From Myxococcales bacterium (lineage in GTDB: Bacteria > Myxococcota_A > Polyangia > Haliangiales > Haliangiaceae), in NCBI GenBank assembly GCA_016716835.1, contig JADJUW010000001.1:620001-684000 (forward strand): 64,000 bases of DNA, given 5' to 3'. Under the pieces are notes generated by a model. It ran no database searches. It saw only the letters and a list, made by a program, of their open reading frames with translations, and was not told the origin of the DNA. Made by a program: the position numbers and the translations under genes. Shown here piece by piece: positions 55,888-64,000 of the stretch (position 1 is its first letter; every line of letters starts with the position of its first letter).

Positions 55888-57042
55888 CTAAGTGACAAAG
55901 TCGGGCGGTGTTTGTTGGCAGTACTCAATTAGGTCAGGCAGCGCCCTCGGTGCGAAGCCGCGCCACAGCACGGCCCAGTGCACGTCCCCGACGACCATCT
56001 TGTGCCAACCATCGGCCTGCTCGCGGTACCACGCGGTGATCGGGTTGTTCATGCGGCTGCGCCAAAACAGCTGCTCGTAATCTTGCGACAGCACGCGCCA
56101 TAGGTCGCCGCCAACGCCTTCGCCGCGAGCTTCAAGGGTGACGGCGAACTTGCTGAGATAGGGCCCAAGTGCGGTGCGCGTCACCACGGCGGCGCCGCGA
56201 TAGACATCGGCGACGTAGGCGCGTTCAAAGCCGCGGTCGCGAAACCCTGGCGCCAGCGTCTTGCCAAACGCCGCCTCGACCAACGTTACTAAGCGGTCGC
56301 CGTCGAGCTCGCGCCAATCAGAAAAGCGCTGCACGATCGAGCCGCGGCGCAACATGGTGCCGGCACCCTTGACCGTAAAGAGTTCGCGCAAAAGATCGAG
56401 CGGCGAGGTCACCGAAACCGTCAGCGCTTGCGGCACCGTGGCGATGAGGCGGTCGACTTGCCGCACCAGTTCGGCTTGGGCAGGTGGCAAGCGCGGGATG
56501 AGGGCGTCTTTCTCGGTCGTGAGGTTGACCATCGACACCACGCCACCGCCGCGGGGCATAAGGCCGGAACGGCTCGAGAGAAACACGACGCGGCGGGTGC
56601 GCAGCTCGGTGACGAGCTCGGCGAGCGCGTCAAAGCCCTCCGGGTCCCTGCCATCTTCAAGCGCGATCATCGGCACGCGTTCGCGGCGGATGTGATGCCG
56701 CGCATCCTTGGCGGTCACCACGTCGCAGGGCACCTCGCGCTCGAGCACCGCGCGCACGCGCTCAAGCGTGCGGCCGGCGGTCTTGGTGCCCATGGCGCCA
56801 AACACGAGGACGGGAAAAAGGTTTAGCTGCGCCAAAAAACGCAAATCGACGACGAGGGCGAGCAGCGCGTCCTTGGCGACGTTATCCGAGACGTGAATCG
56901 CGGCGAACTGCTCCGGCTCGGCGCGAAACAGCTTGAGGTATTGCTCGGCCTCGTTGGGGCGGCCGATGCTCGACAAGAAGCGCAGCACCAGCTCGCGCGG
57001 TTCGATCGGGTCGGCGGTTGGCACGCTGGGAACGAGGCTCAT
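55888..57042 (-). CDS. N-acetylglutamate synthase-like protein with degenerate kinase domain
   Basis: It probably acetylates glutamate with acetyl-CoA to start arginine synthesis. The 384-residue protein starts at ATG 57042, sharing ATGA with the end of argE. The N-terminal half has the fold of acetylglutamate kinase but without its glycine motifs (FAAIHVSDN where KVGG is expected). The C-terminal half is the NAGS-type acetyltransferase (DUF619), with YLSKFAVTLEARGEGVGGDLW and LFWRSRMNNPITAWY. Kinase activity is unlikely. Confidence 0.7.
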   Translation of the reverse strand: MSLVPSVPTADPIEPRELVLRFLSSIGRPNEAEQYLKLFRAEPEQFAAIHVSDNVAKDALLALVVDLRFLAQLNLFPVLVFGAMGTKTAGRTLERVRAVLEREVPCDVVTAKDARHHIRRERVPMIALEDGRDPEGFDALAELVTELRTRRVVFLSSRSGLMPRGGGVVSMVNLTTEKDALIPRLPPAQAELVRQVDRLIATVPQALTVSVTSPLDLLRELFTVKGAGTMLRRGSIVQRFSDWRELDGDRLVTLVEAAFGKTLAPGFRDRGFERAYVADVYRGAAVVTRTALGPYLSKFAVTLEARGEGVGGDLWRVLSQDYEQLFWRSRMNNPITAWYREQADGWHKMVVGDVHWAVLWRGFAPRALPDLIEYCQQTPPDFVT

Positions 57043-58160
57043 CGCGGGTCGTTCAATACACCAACCAGCAGCGAAGTAAACCAAAGAAGGTCGTCGATGG
57101 CGACCGACTCATCGGGTGCGTGCGCGGCCGAGATGTCGCCAGGGCCGATTACCACCGCATCGATGCCAGCCTCCGCCCACCACGCAGCCTCCGTCCAGAA
57201 GTCGACCTGCACCGCAGGCACGCCGTGGCGTTGCAACACGGGCTCAAGCCACGACGTATGCGCGGCGCGAAACGGCGGTTGGTCGAGCGTGCACGCCTGC
57301 GTGACCGAAGGTGGCATCGTCGCCACCACGGCGGCCACTTCGCGCGCCCACACGGCGCCGTCAAATCCAGGCGGCGGTCGCACCGACCACACCATGTCGC
57401 CGTGTTGCGGGATGACATTGAACGCCACGCCGCCGGTGAGCTGCCCGAGATTGAAACACATGGTGCGTTCGCCGCACGCCGCGGTACTTTGCGTTGCGCG
57501 CGCGAGGGCGGCAAGCGCGTCGCCGAGGCGGGCGAGGTCGAGCAATGGCGCAGGGGTGGCATCTGCACGCGATGAGTGCCCGCCGGGGCCATGTGCCTGC
57601 GCGCGATATCCCATGATGCCGCGGTGGGCGATGCCGGCTTGACGCGCGGTGGGTTCGCAGACGATCACGCGCTCAATGCCAGCGGCGTGGGGCGAGGCGA
57701 GAAACGCTTGCATCACAGCGGTGTGGTTTTCTTCGTCGCCGGAAAACAGCACGCCGAGATGCTGGCGTGCGGCTGCGGGCACTTGCGCCAGCGCCTCGAG
57801 CGTGCAGGCAATCGCACTCTTGGTATCACACGCGCCCAGGCCCCAAACGCGGGCGGCATCGACCGCGGGCGTCCACGGCGCACGCGTCCAGCCACTGTTG
57901 GGCGGCACCGTATCGACGTGGGCATTGATAACCAGCGTGGGCGTGCCCCAGCGGGCAAAAACGTAGGCGCCTGGGTCGCCGTCGCCGCGTGGCACGCGCT
58001 GCAGCACGATCTCATCGGGCCCAAACTCGCCTAGCCAGGCCGCCAGCGCCTGGCAGCACGCGTATTCGTCGCCGACCGACGTCGCGTCTAGGCGCTGATG
58101 CGTCGGCATGGCGATGAGCGCGGCGAGGCGCGAGGTCAGGCGTTCAACGTTGGTGGTCAT
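57039..58160 (-). CDS. argE: N-acetylornithine deacetylase (M20 family)
   Basis: It removes the acetyl group from N-acetylornithine. The 373-residue reading from ATG 58160 (MTTNVERL) has the metal ligands: NAHVDTVPP (His, Asp), GLGACDTKSA (bridging Asp), FSGDEEN (catalytic Glu, Glu ligand), CEPTARQAG and ISAAHAPDES (His). The dimerisation domain lies between about 175 and 285. It is translationally coupled to the N-acetylglutamate-synthase-like gene, so the linear, non-recycling arginine route is likely. Confidence 0.8.
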   Translation of the reverse strand: MTTNVERLTSRLAALIAMPTHQRLDATSVGDEYACCQALAAWLGEFGPDEIVLQRVPRGDGDPGAYVFARWGTPTLVINAHVDTVPPNSGWTRAPWTPAVDAARVWGLGACDTKSAIACTLEALAQVPAAARQHLGVLFSGDEENHTAVMQAFLASPHAAGIERVIVCEPTARQAGIAHRGIMGYRAQAHGPGGHSSRADATPAPLLDLARLGDALAALARATQSTAACGERTMCFNLGQLTGGVAFNVIPQHGDMVWSVRPPPGFDGAVWAREVAAVVATMPPSVTQACTLDQPPFRAAHTSWLEPVLQRHGVPAVQVDFWTEAAWWAEAGIDAVVIGPGDISAAHAPDESVAIDDLLWFTSLLVGVLNDPR

Positions 58161-58302
58161 GAGCGGGGCCTTCCTCGCGTCCCCGGCCGATTCATGTCGG
58201 GACACGCCTTACATCGACAGTGCCATGATTTCCCTCACATGTGGGCGCGCGGCGCTGCGATCTCTTGATCGACTCTCGTCGGCAATGCGCTACCCTTAAG
58301 AC

Positions 58303-58899
58303 ATGCCGCCAGGACCACCAGACAACTTGTCGATGATTAGACGCGTGCTGGGCGATGGGTATGTGGCGCTGGCCCTGGTCGAGCTTGGCGTCGTCGAGCG
58401 GCCAGGTGACGGCGTTACCAAGGTCAACGTGGTGGTCAAAGAGGGCGCGCTTGAGGTCGCGGTGCATAGCGAAGGGGTTGGCTTAGTTGATGCCGTGTTC
58501 CAAGCCTTGCACGCGCGCTATGCCCCCGAGTACCAGTCGCTAAGTTCGATCGCCTTGGTTGGTTTTGCGGTATCGACCGCGATCGAGTCGGGCCGCGGTA
58601 TTCGCACCGATGCGACGTGTACCGTGACAATCGACGTTACCAATTCGATGGGGCGGCGCTTTACCTTCCAGGATACGTCGCGGTCGATGACCTCGTCAGC
58701 GACGCGCGCCGTGCTAGCCATGGTTGAGCACTTCGTAAACTCCGAACGCGCCTTCGTGACGCTTTACAATGCGCGGCAAGATGCGCAGCAGCGCGGACGA
58801 GTTGACCTCGTGGGGCGCTTTACCGCCGAGCTCGCCGAGGTCGTCAAAAGCACGAGCTACACCGAGGTGATTGAGCGCATGCAGCGCGAGCTGGGTTAG
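58303..58899 (+). CDS. Stand-alone LeuA-regulatory-type domain protein
   Basis: The 198-residue protein resembles the C-terminal allosteric domain of 2-isopropylmalate synthase: KEGALEVAVHSEGVGLVDAVFQAL, then ATCTVTIDV. It has no catalytic TIM-barrel. It may regulate a separate enzyme or be a relic; leucine binding is not shown. It is divergent from argE. Confidence 0.5.
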   Translation: MPPGPPDNLSMIRRVLGDGYVALALVELGVVERPGDGVTKVNVVVKEGALEVAVHSEGVGLVDAVFQALHARYAPEYQSLSSIALVGFAVSTAIESGRGIRTDATCTVTIDVTNSMGRRFTFQDTSRSMTSSATRAVLAMVEHFVNSERAFVTLYNARQDAQQRGRVDLVGRFTAELAEVVKSTSYTEVIERMQRELG

Positions 58900-58992
58900 T
58901 GCCTCCAGGGACAGGTGGTGCGGCAATCGCCGCGATCGCCAGCTCGCAGATTCATGGGGACGGTGTTGTGTATTTCCGCCAGCTTAGGCAAT

Positions 58993-60234
58993 ATGAACGT
59001 CGTGAACGCAATCAAATTATTCGTCGTTGGCGTGTTGGCGGCAGGTGCCATTGGTGGCATCAGCGCAATGGCCGGTGCCGTGGCGCAAGCGGACTCGGTC
59101 GAGCCGCCGCTTAGCGAGGCGACGCCCCCAATCGAGGCGACGCCGGTTTTGGGGCCCGTGCCGGTTGCAAGTGCACCCGACGCTGACATTGAGCCTGATG
59201 CTAGCAAGCGCACGACAATCATGCGCCTGGGTTTCTATGCGCACGCGCGCTATCGCTGGGTGCAAAACGACCCCGATTCGGTGTCCGACGAAAATGGCTT
59301 TGCGCTCAGCCGCGTGCGGCCAAACTGGCAAGCCGAGCGCGAGATATCGCCGGGCGTCATCGCGCGCGCTCGCCTTGAGGGCGAACTCATGCCGCAATTT
59401 GGCTTGGTCGATGCATTCATGGGCGTCGTGATCGATGGCCGCTATTCGCTCGACGTTGGGCAACAACGCGCGCCGGTGTCGCGGCGCGGCTTGACCTCGG
59501 AGTCGTCGCTGGCCTTTCCCGAGCAGGCGGCGTTGGCGCAGCTCGCGCCTGGGCGACAAATCGGCGCGCTGCTCCGCGCGCGCGATCCGTTTACCGATTG
59601 GGTCACGTTGTCGCTGGGCGTGTTTAACGGCGAAGGCCGCAACCAAACCCAGAATATCGACGAAAAATATCTGTTTGCCGGACGCCTCGCGATCACACCG
59701 CTTGGCACCGATCGCTACGCCGAGTCGGCCTTTGGCGGCGATTTTGTCACGCTGGCGGTTTCGGCCGCGACCAACTCGCTTGAGGTCAGCGCCAATCGCG
59801 AGGAAGTCGTCACCTTAGGCGTTGACCTGGCTGGGTCCTATGGTGGGTTCTCAGGCGCCATCGAGTATTTGCAAGCAGAACATTCCTTTGAAGACAGCGT
59901 CGCAATTCCAAACTATCGCGCTAACGGGTTCTCGGCCCAGGTCAACTATTTGCTACCGCCGATTGGCGGGGTGCCGGGGCGCCTCGAGATTGGCGCGCGC
60001 GTCGACGAGATCGACGAAAACGACACCATCGGCATCGACCAACCCGGCGACGAAAATCAGTCGCTGCGCGCTTACAGCGGCGTGGTGTCGCACTATTTTG
60101 CCAAGCATGATCTGAAAGTTTCCATGTCGTACGCCCACATCGTCGAAGTCGAAGATGTCGATCGCAATGGTAATGATGCGACCTTTGGCAACGATCAGTT
60201 TTTGCTCCAGATGACGTATCGAGGAGAGCAATAA
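58993..60234 (+). CDS. Phosphate-selective-type porin (OprO/P family)
   Basis: The 413-residue reading from ATG 58993 has a signal peptide (to AGAVAQA) and regular amphipathic beta strands. The family pattern includes RVRPNWQAEREISPGVIARARLEGEL and MGVVIDGRYSLDVGQQRAPVSRR. The last gene codon overlaps the next start (TAATG). Together with the phosphatase it suggests phosphate uptake. Confidence 0.7.
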   Translation: MNVVNAIKLFVVGVLAAGAIGGISAMAGAVAQADSVEPPLSEATPPIEATPVLGPVPVASAPDADIEPDASKRTTIMRLGFYAHARYRWVQNDPDSVSDENGFALSRVRPNWQAEREISPGVIARARLEGELMPQFGLVDAFMGVVIDGRYSLDVGQQRAPVSRRGLTSESSLAFPEQAALAQLAPGRQIGALLRARDPFTDWVTLSLGVFNGEGRNQTQNIDEKYLFAGRLAITPLGTDRYAESAFGGDFVTLAVSAATNSLEVSANREEVVTLGVDLAGSYGGFSGAIEYLQAEHSFEDSVAIPNYRANGFSAQVNYLLPPIGGVPGRLEIGARVDEIDENDTIGIDQPGDENQSLRAYSGVVSHYFAKHDLKVSMSYAHIVEVEDVDRNGNDATFGNDQFLLQMTYRGEQ

Positions 60235-61571
60235 TGAACTCTTTTAATGAACAATTGGCGCCGTTGGTCGTGCGCCTTACGCTCGTAGCGGGCGTGGTGC
60301 TGGGCCTTGCGGCGTGCGTGCGCGGCGCCCCCTCAAGCGACCCGGGTAATCAACAGCTCACCGGCGGGACCATCGCACTGCAAGGTTGCGGCTACAGCAT
60401 GACCACGCGCGAGGGCGCGTCGCCGCCGGTACTGGGCGAAGGCGCCTTTGGCAGCGATCCAACTCCGCGGCTGGTTCACCTCGGGCTCGCCAGCGATCCG
60501 ACAACGTCGGTGACCATCTCGTGGCGGACCGCCGACGAAACGACCAAGGCGACTTATGTTCGCTTTGGGACCGACGCGGATTTGGCGAGCGAGCAGCAGG
60601 GCGTGACGTTTGTTTATAAGCCGGGCATCTCGGCGACAGATCCAGAGGTGCGCATCCATGAGGCACATCTGTGCGGGCTGCAGCCTGGCACGGAGTATCA
60701 ATACAAAGTTGGCGGGGAAACCGACGGCGCTGCGCACTGGTCGCCCGTGTATTCGTTTCGCACCGCGCCCGAAGTGACCGACGATACGGTGGTCTCGCTC
60801 GCGATCGTGGGCGATAGCCGCAGCGGCTATGACGTGTGGAGTGCGCTGGTTGGCGAGCTCGATGCTCGGTCGCCGGACCTCATCTTGTTTTCAGGCGATG
60901 CCGTGATGTTTGGTCATGTGCAGACGGAGTGGGAGACCTTTTTTGAGCAGGGGGCGAGCCTCTTGACCAAAGTGCCCATGGTGGCCGCGCACGGCAACCA
61001 CGAGGCAAATTCGGTGACCTACTATTCGCAGGTCGCGCTGCCCGGCGACGAAGAAAACTACAGCCTCGATTATGGCCATGCGCATGTCACGGTGCTCAAT
61101 GACACGCCGCTTAATACCTCGGACCTTTCGGGCAAGATCGCCGATTTTCTCTCCGCCGATCTCGCGGCGAACGCCAGCGCCCCGTGGAAGTTCGTCATGC
61201 ACCATCGTCCGACGTATTCATCGTCGACGAGCCATGGCAGCGACGAGACGTTGCGCGCGCTGTGGGCACCCATCTTCGATGCCAACGACGTTGACCTAGT
61301 CCTAAATGGCCACGATCACAACTACGAGCGCAGCAAACCGATGAAAGGCAATGCGGCGCAGGCCTCGCCGGCCGACGGCACCGTGTACCTGGTGACCGGC
61401 GGCGCGGGCGCCTCGCTCTATGAAAACGGCGATACGCCGGCCTTCACCGAATATTCGGAAAAGACCTACAACGCCGCGGTCATCGAGGTGCGCAAGAACT
61501 CGTGGACGGTCACCTCGTTTAAACCAGATGGCACGCCGATTGAGTCGCCGTTTGGTGAGACGACGGAGTAG
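60234..61571 (+). CDS. Purple acid phosphatase-type lipoprotein
   Basis: The 445-residue protein has lipobox GLAAC (Cys 28), a fibronectin-like N-domain (about 75-175) and the five metal motifs of purple acid phosphatases: GDSRSG, SGDAVMFG, GNHE, MHHRPTY and GHDHNYER. The first two depart slightly from GDxG and GDxxY. It would release phosphate outside the inner membrane for the upstream porin. Confidence 0.85.
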   Translation: MNSFNEQLAPLVVRLTLVAGVVLGLAACVRGAPSSDPGNQQLTGGTIALQGCGYSMTTREGASPPVLGEGAFGSDPTPRLVHLGLASDPTTSVTISWRTADETTKATYVRFGTDADLASEQQGVTFVYKPGISATDPEVRIHEAHLCGLQPGTEYQYKVGGETDGAAHWSPVYSFRTAPEVTDDTVVSLAIVGDSRSGYDVWSALVGELDARSPDLILFSGDAVMFGHVQTEWETFFEQGASLLTKVPMVAAHGNHEANSVTYYSQVALPGDEENYSLDYGHAHVTVLNDTPLNTSDLSGKIADFLSADLAANASAPWKFVMHHRPTYSSSTSHGSDETLRALWAPIFDANDVDLVLNGHDHNYERSKPMKGNAAQASPADGTVYLVTGGAGASLYENGDTPAFTEYSEKTYNAAVIEVRKNSWTVTSFKPDGTPIESPFGETTE

Positions 61572-61574
61572 CGC

Positions 61575-62714
61575 TTGCGCGCGCGCCAAGGCTGGGCAGC
61601 CGTCGCCGTCGCGATCGCCGTGTTGTTGGCGATGCCTCGCGCCGGCGCCGCCACGCCAACGCCGGCCGAATTTGACGGCGCCATGAAGGCGATGCTTGCC
61701 GGCGATTTGGCGGCCGCCCAGCGCGGCTTTGAGGCGGTGGCTGGAGGCGCCGACGCGGCGTGGGCCGATGATGGCCTGCGCGAGGCGGCGCGCGTCGCCG
61801 AATTGCGCGGTCGCTACGGCGAGGCGCAGGCGCACTATCGCGAGCTAATCGCCCGCTTTCCTGAAAGCCCGTACGTGCGCCACGCCGAAGCGAGGCTTGG
61901 CTATCTGGCGCGCATCGTTGGTGAAGACGCGGCGTTCAGCGCGGCGCAAGCAGAGCGCGAGGCGCTGATGCAGCAGGCGGCTCGGCTCGAAGATCCGGCG
62001 CCGGCGCTCGTCGCCCTCGAAGCCCTCTTGCGCCGCGAGCCGCAGTTGCCCGCCTGGCCCGATGCGGCGCGCTGGCTTGGCGAGCAGTGGCTGCAGCAAG
62101 GTGATCTTGATCGCGGCCTGGCGTGGTTTCGCGAGCTCGCGGCTCGTCCCGGTGAAAACGCAGACGCTCGCAAGCGCGCGTTAGCCTCGGCCTTGGTGCA
62201 GGTTGGTCGCTTAGGCGAGGCCACCACCATCATCGCCTCGCTAGACAGCAAGGGCGACGTCACCCAACGCGCGGCCTTGGCCGAACTGAGGCGCAAGTTG
62301 GCCAGCGCGCAGCGCCAGCGGATGTGGCGGACGGTCGCCTTGGTGTGGCTCGCTGGGTTTGCGCTGGTCATGGTTGTATTCGTGTTGCGTCGTGGGGCGC
62401 GCCAATGGCGCGAACGCTTAGCGCCTGATCTTGCGGTCGCTTACATGATCCCTATCGGCGCGGGTCTCGTGGCCATGTCCTATTCACGCCAACCCATGGT
62501 GGCCGCGGCGACGCTGTGGATCGTCGTAGTTGCCACTTTGCTGACCTGGGTACTCGGTTGCGCCCTGCGCACCAAGCCGCGCCAGGCCGTAGCCTTTGCA
62601 ATGATCGGCGGTGCGGTGATCGCGGCGGCGGCGCTGGTGTACGTCGCCGTCACGCAAGACCGCCTCATCGACATGTTGATCGAAACCTGGCGCTACGGCC
62701 ACGATCCCGCCTAG
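61575..62714 (+). CDS. Secreted TPR protein with C-terminal membrane helices
   Basis: The 379-residue reading starts at TTG 61575, after GGAG; the short basic N-terminus (MRARQGW) followed by a hydrophobic stretch supports it as a signal peptide. TPR-like repeats fill residues 30-235, then four or so membrane helices. It is 3 bases after the phosphatase gene, so it is the third gene of the operon. Its role is not known. Confidence 0.65.
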   Translation: MRARQGWAAVAVAIAVLLAMPRAGAATPTPAEFDGAMKAMLAGDLAAAQRGFEAVAGGADAAWADDGLREAARVAELRGRYGEAQAHYRELIARFPESPYVRHAEARLGYLARIVGEDAAFSAAQAEREALMQQAARLEDPAPALVALEALLRREPQLPAWPDAARWLGEQWLQQGDLDRGLAWFRELAARPGENADARKRALASALVQVGRLGEATTIIASLDSKGDVTQRAALAELRRKLASAQRQRMWRTVALVWLAGFALVMVVFVLRRGARQWRERLAPDLAVAYMIPIGAGLVAMSYSRQPMVAAATLWIVVVATLLTWVLGCALRTKPRQAVAFAMIGGAVIAAAALVYVAVTQDRLIDMLIETWRYGHDPA

Positions 62715-62732
62715 GGTCTCGCTCGCACGTTG

Positions 62733-63989
62733 TTAGGGCGCCGCGCGCAAACGGCGCAGCGTGCCGCCGCGGTTGGTGAGATACAATTCGCCGTCGCCAC
62801 CGGCATAGATGCTGGTGATTTCCTGGCCGAATGAGCCCGCAAGCTGGCGCCGGTTGCTGACGCTGTTGCCATCATAGGCGAGCGCCCATACCTCGCCGGC
62901 GCAATAGTCGCCGTAGAGGTAGTCGCCCACCAATGCCGGCATGCAAGTGCCGCGGTACACCGCGCCGCCGATGACCGAGCACCAACCGTCGCCGTGGGTA
63001 TGCTCGCTAATGGGCGGCGTTTGCGGCGTGTCGCAGCCACCGCCGCCGATGCCGGTGCAGGTATTTCCTTCCCATAGCCGCCACCCGTAGTTGACGCTGG
63101 CGGTGGTGCTTGGGACGGCGTTGACCTCTTCGATTGCGTTTTGCCCGACGTCGCCGATGTAAAGCATCGCGGCAACGGCATCGACCGAGAACCGCCACGG
63201 GTTGCGCAACCCGCTCGCCCAAATTTCTGGGCGCGGGTCGGTGGCCCCATCAGCGCTGCCTGCGAAGGGATTGTCGGCCGGTATGCCATACGCCTTGCCG
63301 GCGGTGACCGCATCGACATCGATGCGGAGCAACTTGCCGAGCAGCCGCGTGTTGTTCTGGGCGTTGTTGTCAGGTTGGTCGTTGGCGTTGCCGCCGTCGC
63401 CGAGCGCGACGAGCAACATGCCATCGGGGGCAAATTCGATCATGCCGCCATTGTGATTGGAAAACGGTTGCGCGACGACGAGCAAGGTCGCCCCACTTGA
63501 TGCATCGCCCAGGCCATTTTCGCCCACGCCGTACTCGGCAACGACGGTCGCGCCGTCGGGCGAGCGGGTGTAGTTAACAAAGAAGCGGCCATTCTCGGCA
63601 AATCCCGGATGGAAGGCGAGGCCTAGTAGGCCTTGCTCGTTGCCAGTCGCTCGCACCGGGCCGCCCGCGCTCGCTCGCAAGTCAAGGAACGTCCCACGCG
63701 TCTCGCCGAGCATGATGATGCGGCCGCCCTGTTCGACGACAAACAACCGGGCATCGCCCGCAGGTGCCGTGACTAAGACGGGGTCAAGGAAGCCAGAGGC
63801 AACGACATCGCTGGTGACGCCCGTGTCGTCGCTTGCCACGCATGGCGCAATGGGCTCATAAGGGGCATCCGTTGGCGCGTCGCTTGCGGCATCGCTGGGC
63901 GCATCCACCTGACCATCGGGCGTCGCCCCGTTGCCGCCCCGGCACCCGATTGCGCTGACGAGCAGTAAGGTTAAAGTCGGTTTGCCCAT
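62733..63989 (-). CDS. PQQ-dependent sugar dehydrogenase-type lipoprotein
   Basis: The 418-residue protein has lipobox SAIGC (Cys 16) and a DAPSDAASDAPTDAP linker. A six-bladed propeller of the soluble aldose dehydrogenase type follows: FSNHNGGMIEFAPDGMLLVALGDGG (with the catalytic-base His) and IWASGLRNPWRFSVD. It oxidises sugars with PQQ if active. It converges on the TPR gene. Confidence 0.8.
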   Translation of the reverse strand: MGKPTLTLLLVSAIGCRGGNGATPDGQVDAPSDAASDAPTDAPYEPIAPCVASDDTGVTSDVVASGFLDPVLVTAPAGDARLFVVEQGGRIIMLGETRGTFLDLRASAGGPVRATGNEQGLLGLAFHPGFAENGRFFVNYTRSPDGATVVAEYGVGENGLGDASSGATLLVVAQPFSNHNGGMIEFAPDGMLLVALGDGGNANDQPDNNAQNNTRLLGKLLRIDVDAVTAGKAYGIPADNPFAGSADGATDPRPEIWASGLRNPWRFSVDAVAAMLYIGDVGQNAIEEVNAVPSTTASVNYGWRLWEGNTCTGIGGGGCDTPQTPPISEHTHGDGWCSVIGGAVYRGTCMPALVGDYLYGDYCAGEVWALAYDGNSVSNRRQLAGSFGQEITSIYAGGDGELYLTNRGGTLRRLRAAP

Positions 63990-64000
63990 TTTCCAAATCC

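Overview
The window looks like a chromosomal segment of a high-GC member of the Myxococcota (delta-proteobacterial type). The evidence is a protein with a MYXO-CTERM-like C-terminal anchor, many secreted lipoproteins with Cys-rich or Asp-Ala-Pro linkers, eukaryotic-like Ser/Thr kinases, PEGA-type and AgmX-like proteins, and a zinc-type S14. No tRNA, rRNA, CRISPR array, insertion sequence or prophage was seen. No gene-free stretch exceeds about 250 bases.

Layout. 1-9.1 kb: end of rplJ, rplL, a strong intrinsic terminator, then rpoB and rpoC. 9.2-15.3 kb: a membrane Ser/Thr kinase, a large FG-GAP-type lipoprotein, a PEGA/TPR protein and a small acidic protein. 15.4-31.8 kb: a merged str-S10-spc-alpha ribosomal superoperon from rpsL to rplQ, with a good promoter before rpsL and a terminator after rplQ; tuf, rplC, adk, infA and rpsD are absent from their usual slots. 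32-41.4 kb: a lipoprotein, a small cluster for a FliO/SctR/SctS/SctT-like type III export gate, then a tripartite RND efflux system (TolC-like, adaptor, permease). 41.5-43.6 kb: a MarR-type regulator, a DUF481 outer-membrane protein and an RDD protein. 43.5-51.3 kb (minus strand): a very large receptor-like Ser/Thr kinase, two molybdenum-storage-protein-like subunits, an ECF-type transporter fusion coupled to them, and an AgmX-like protein. 51.5-55.9 kb: secreted or surface proteins and lipoproteins. 55.9-58.9 kb: arginine biosynthesis (ArgE coupled to an N-acetylglutamate-synthase-like protein) and a stand-alone LeuA-regulatory-type domain. 59-62.7 kb: a phosphate-type porin, a purple acid phosphatase and a TPR membrane protein in one operon. 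62.7-64 kb: a PQQ-type sugar dehydrogenase lipoprotein.

Reading-frame quality. rpoB (twice), fusA, sctR, sctT and the RND permease (twice) carry indels. Six of these seven are one-base changes in short G or C runs; the seventh, in the permease, is not in a homopolymer. rpoC has an in-frame TAA where Glu is expected. Because rpoB, rpoC and fusA are essential, most of these are probably consensus errors. They are all in the first 41 kb; the remaining 23 kb is clean. The rpoC change is a substitution and deserves separate checking.

Most promising for new biology: the ECF-T/S-like fusion translationally coupled to two molybdenum-storage-like proteins, which both lack the His-rich cluster motif; the inverted-topology receptor kinase downstream of them; and the orphan export gate whose SctR lacks the usual methionine gasket.
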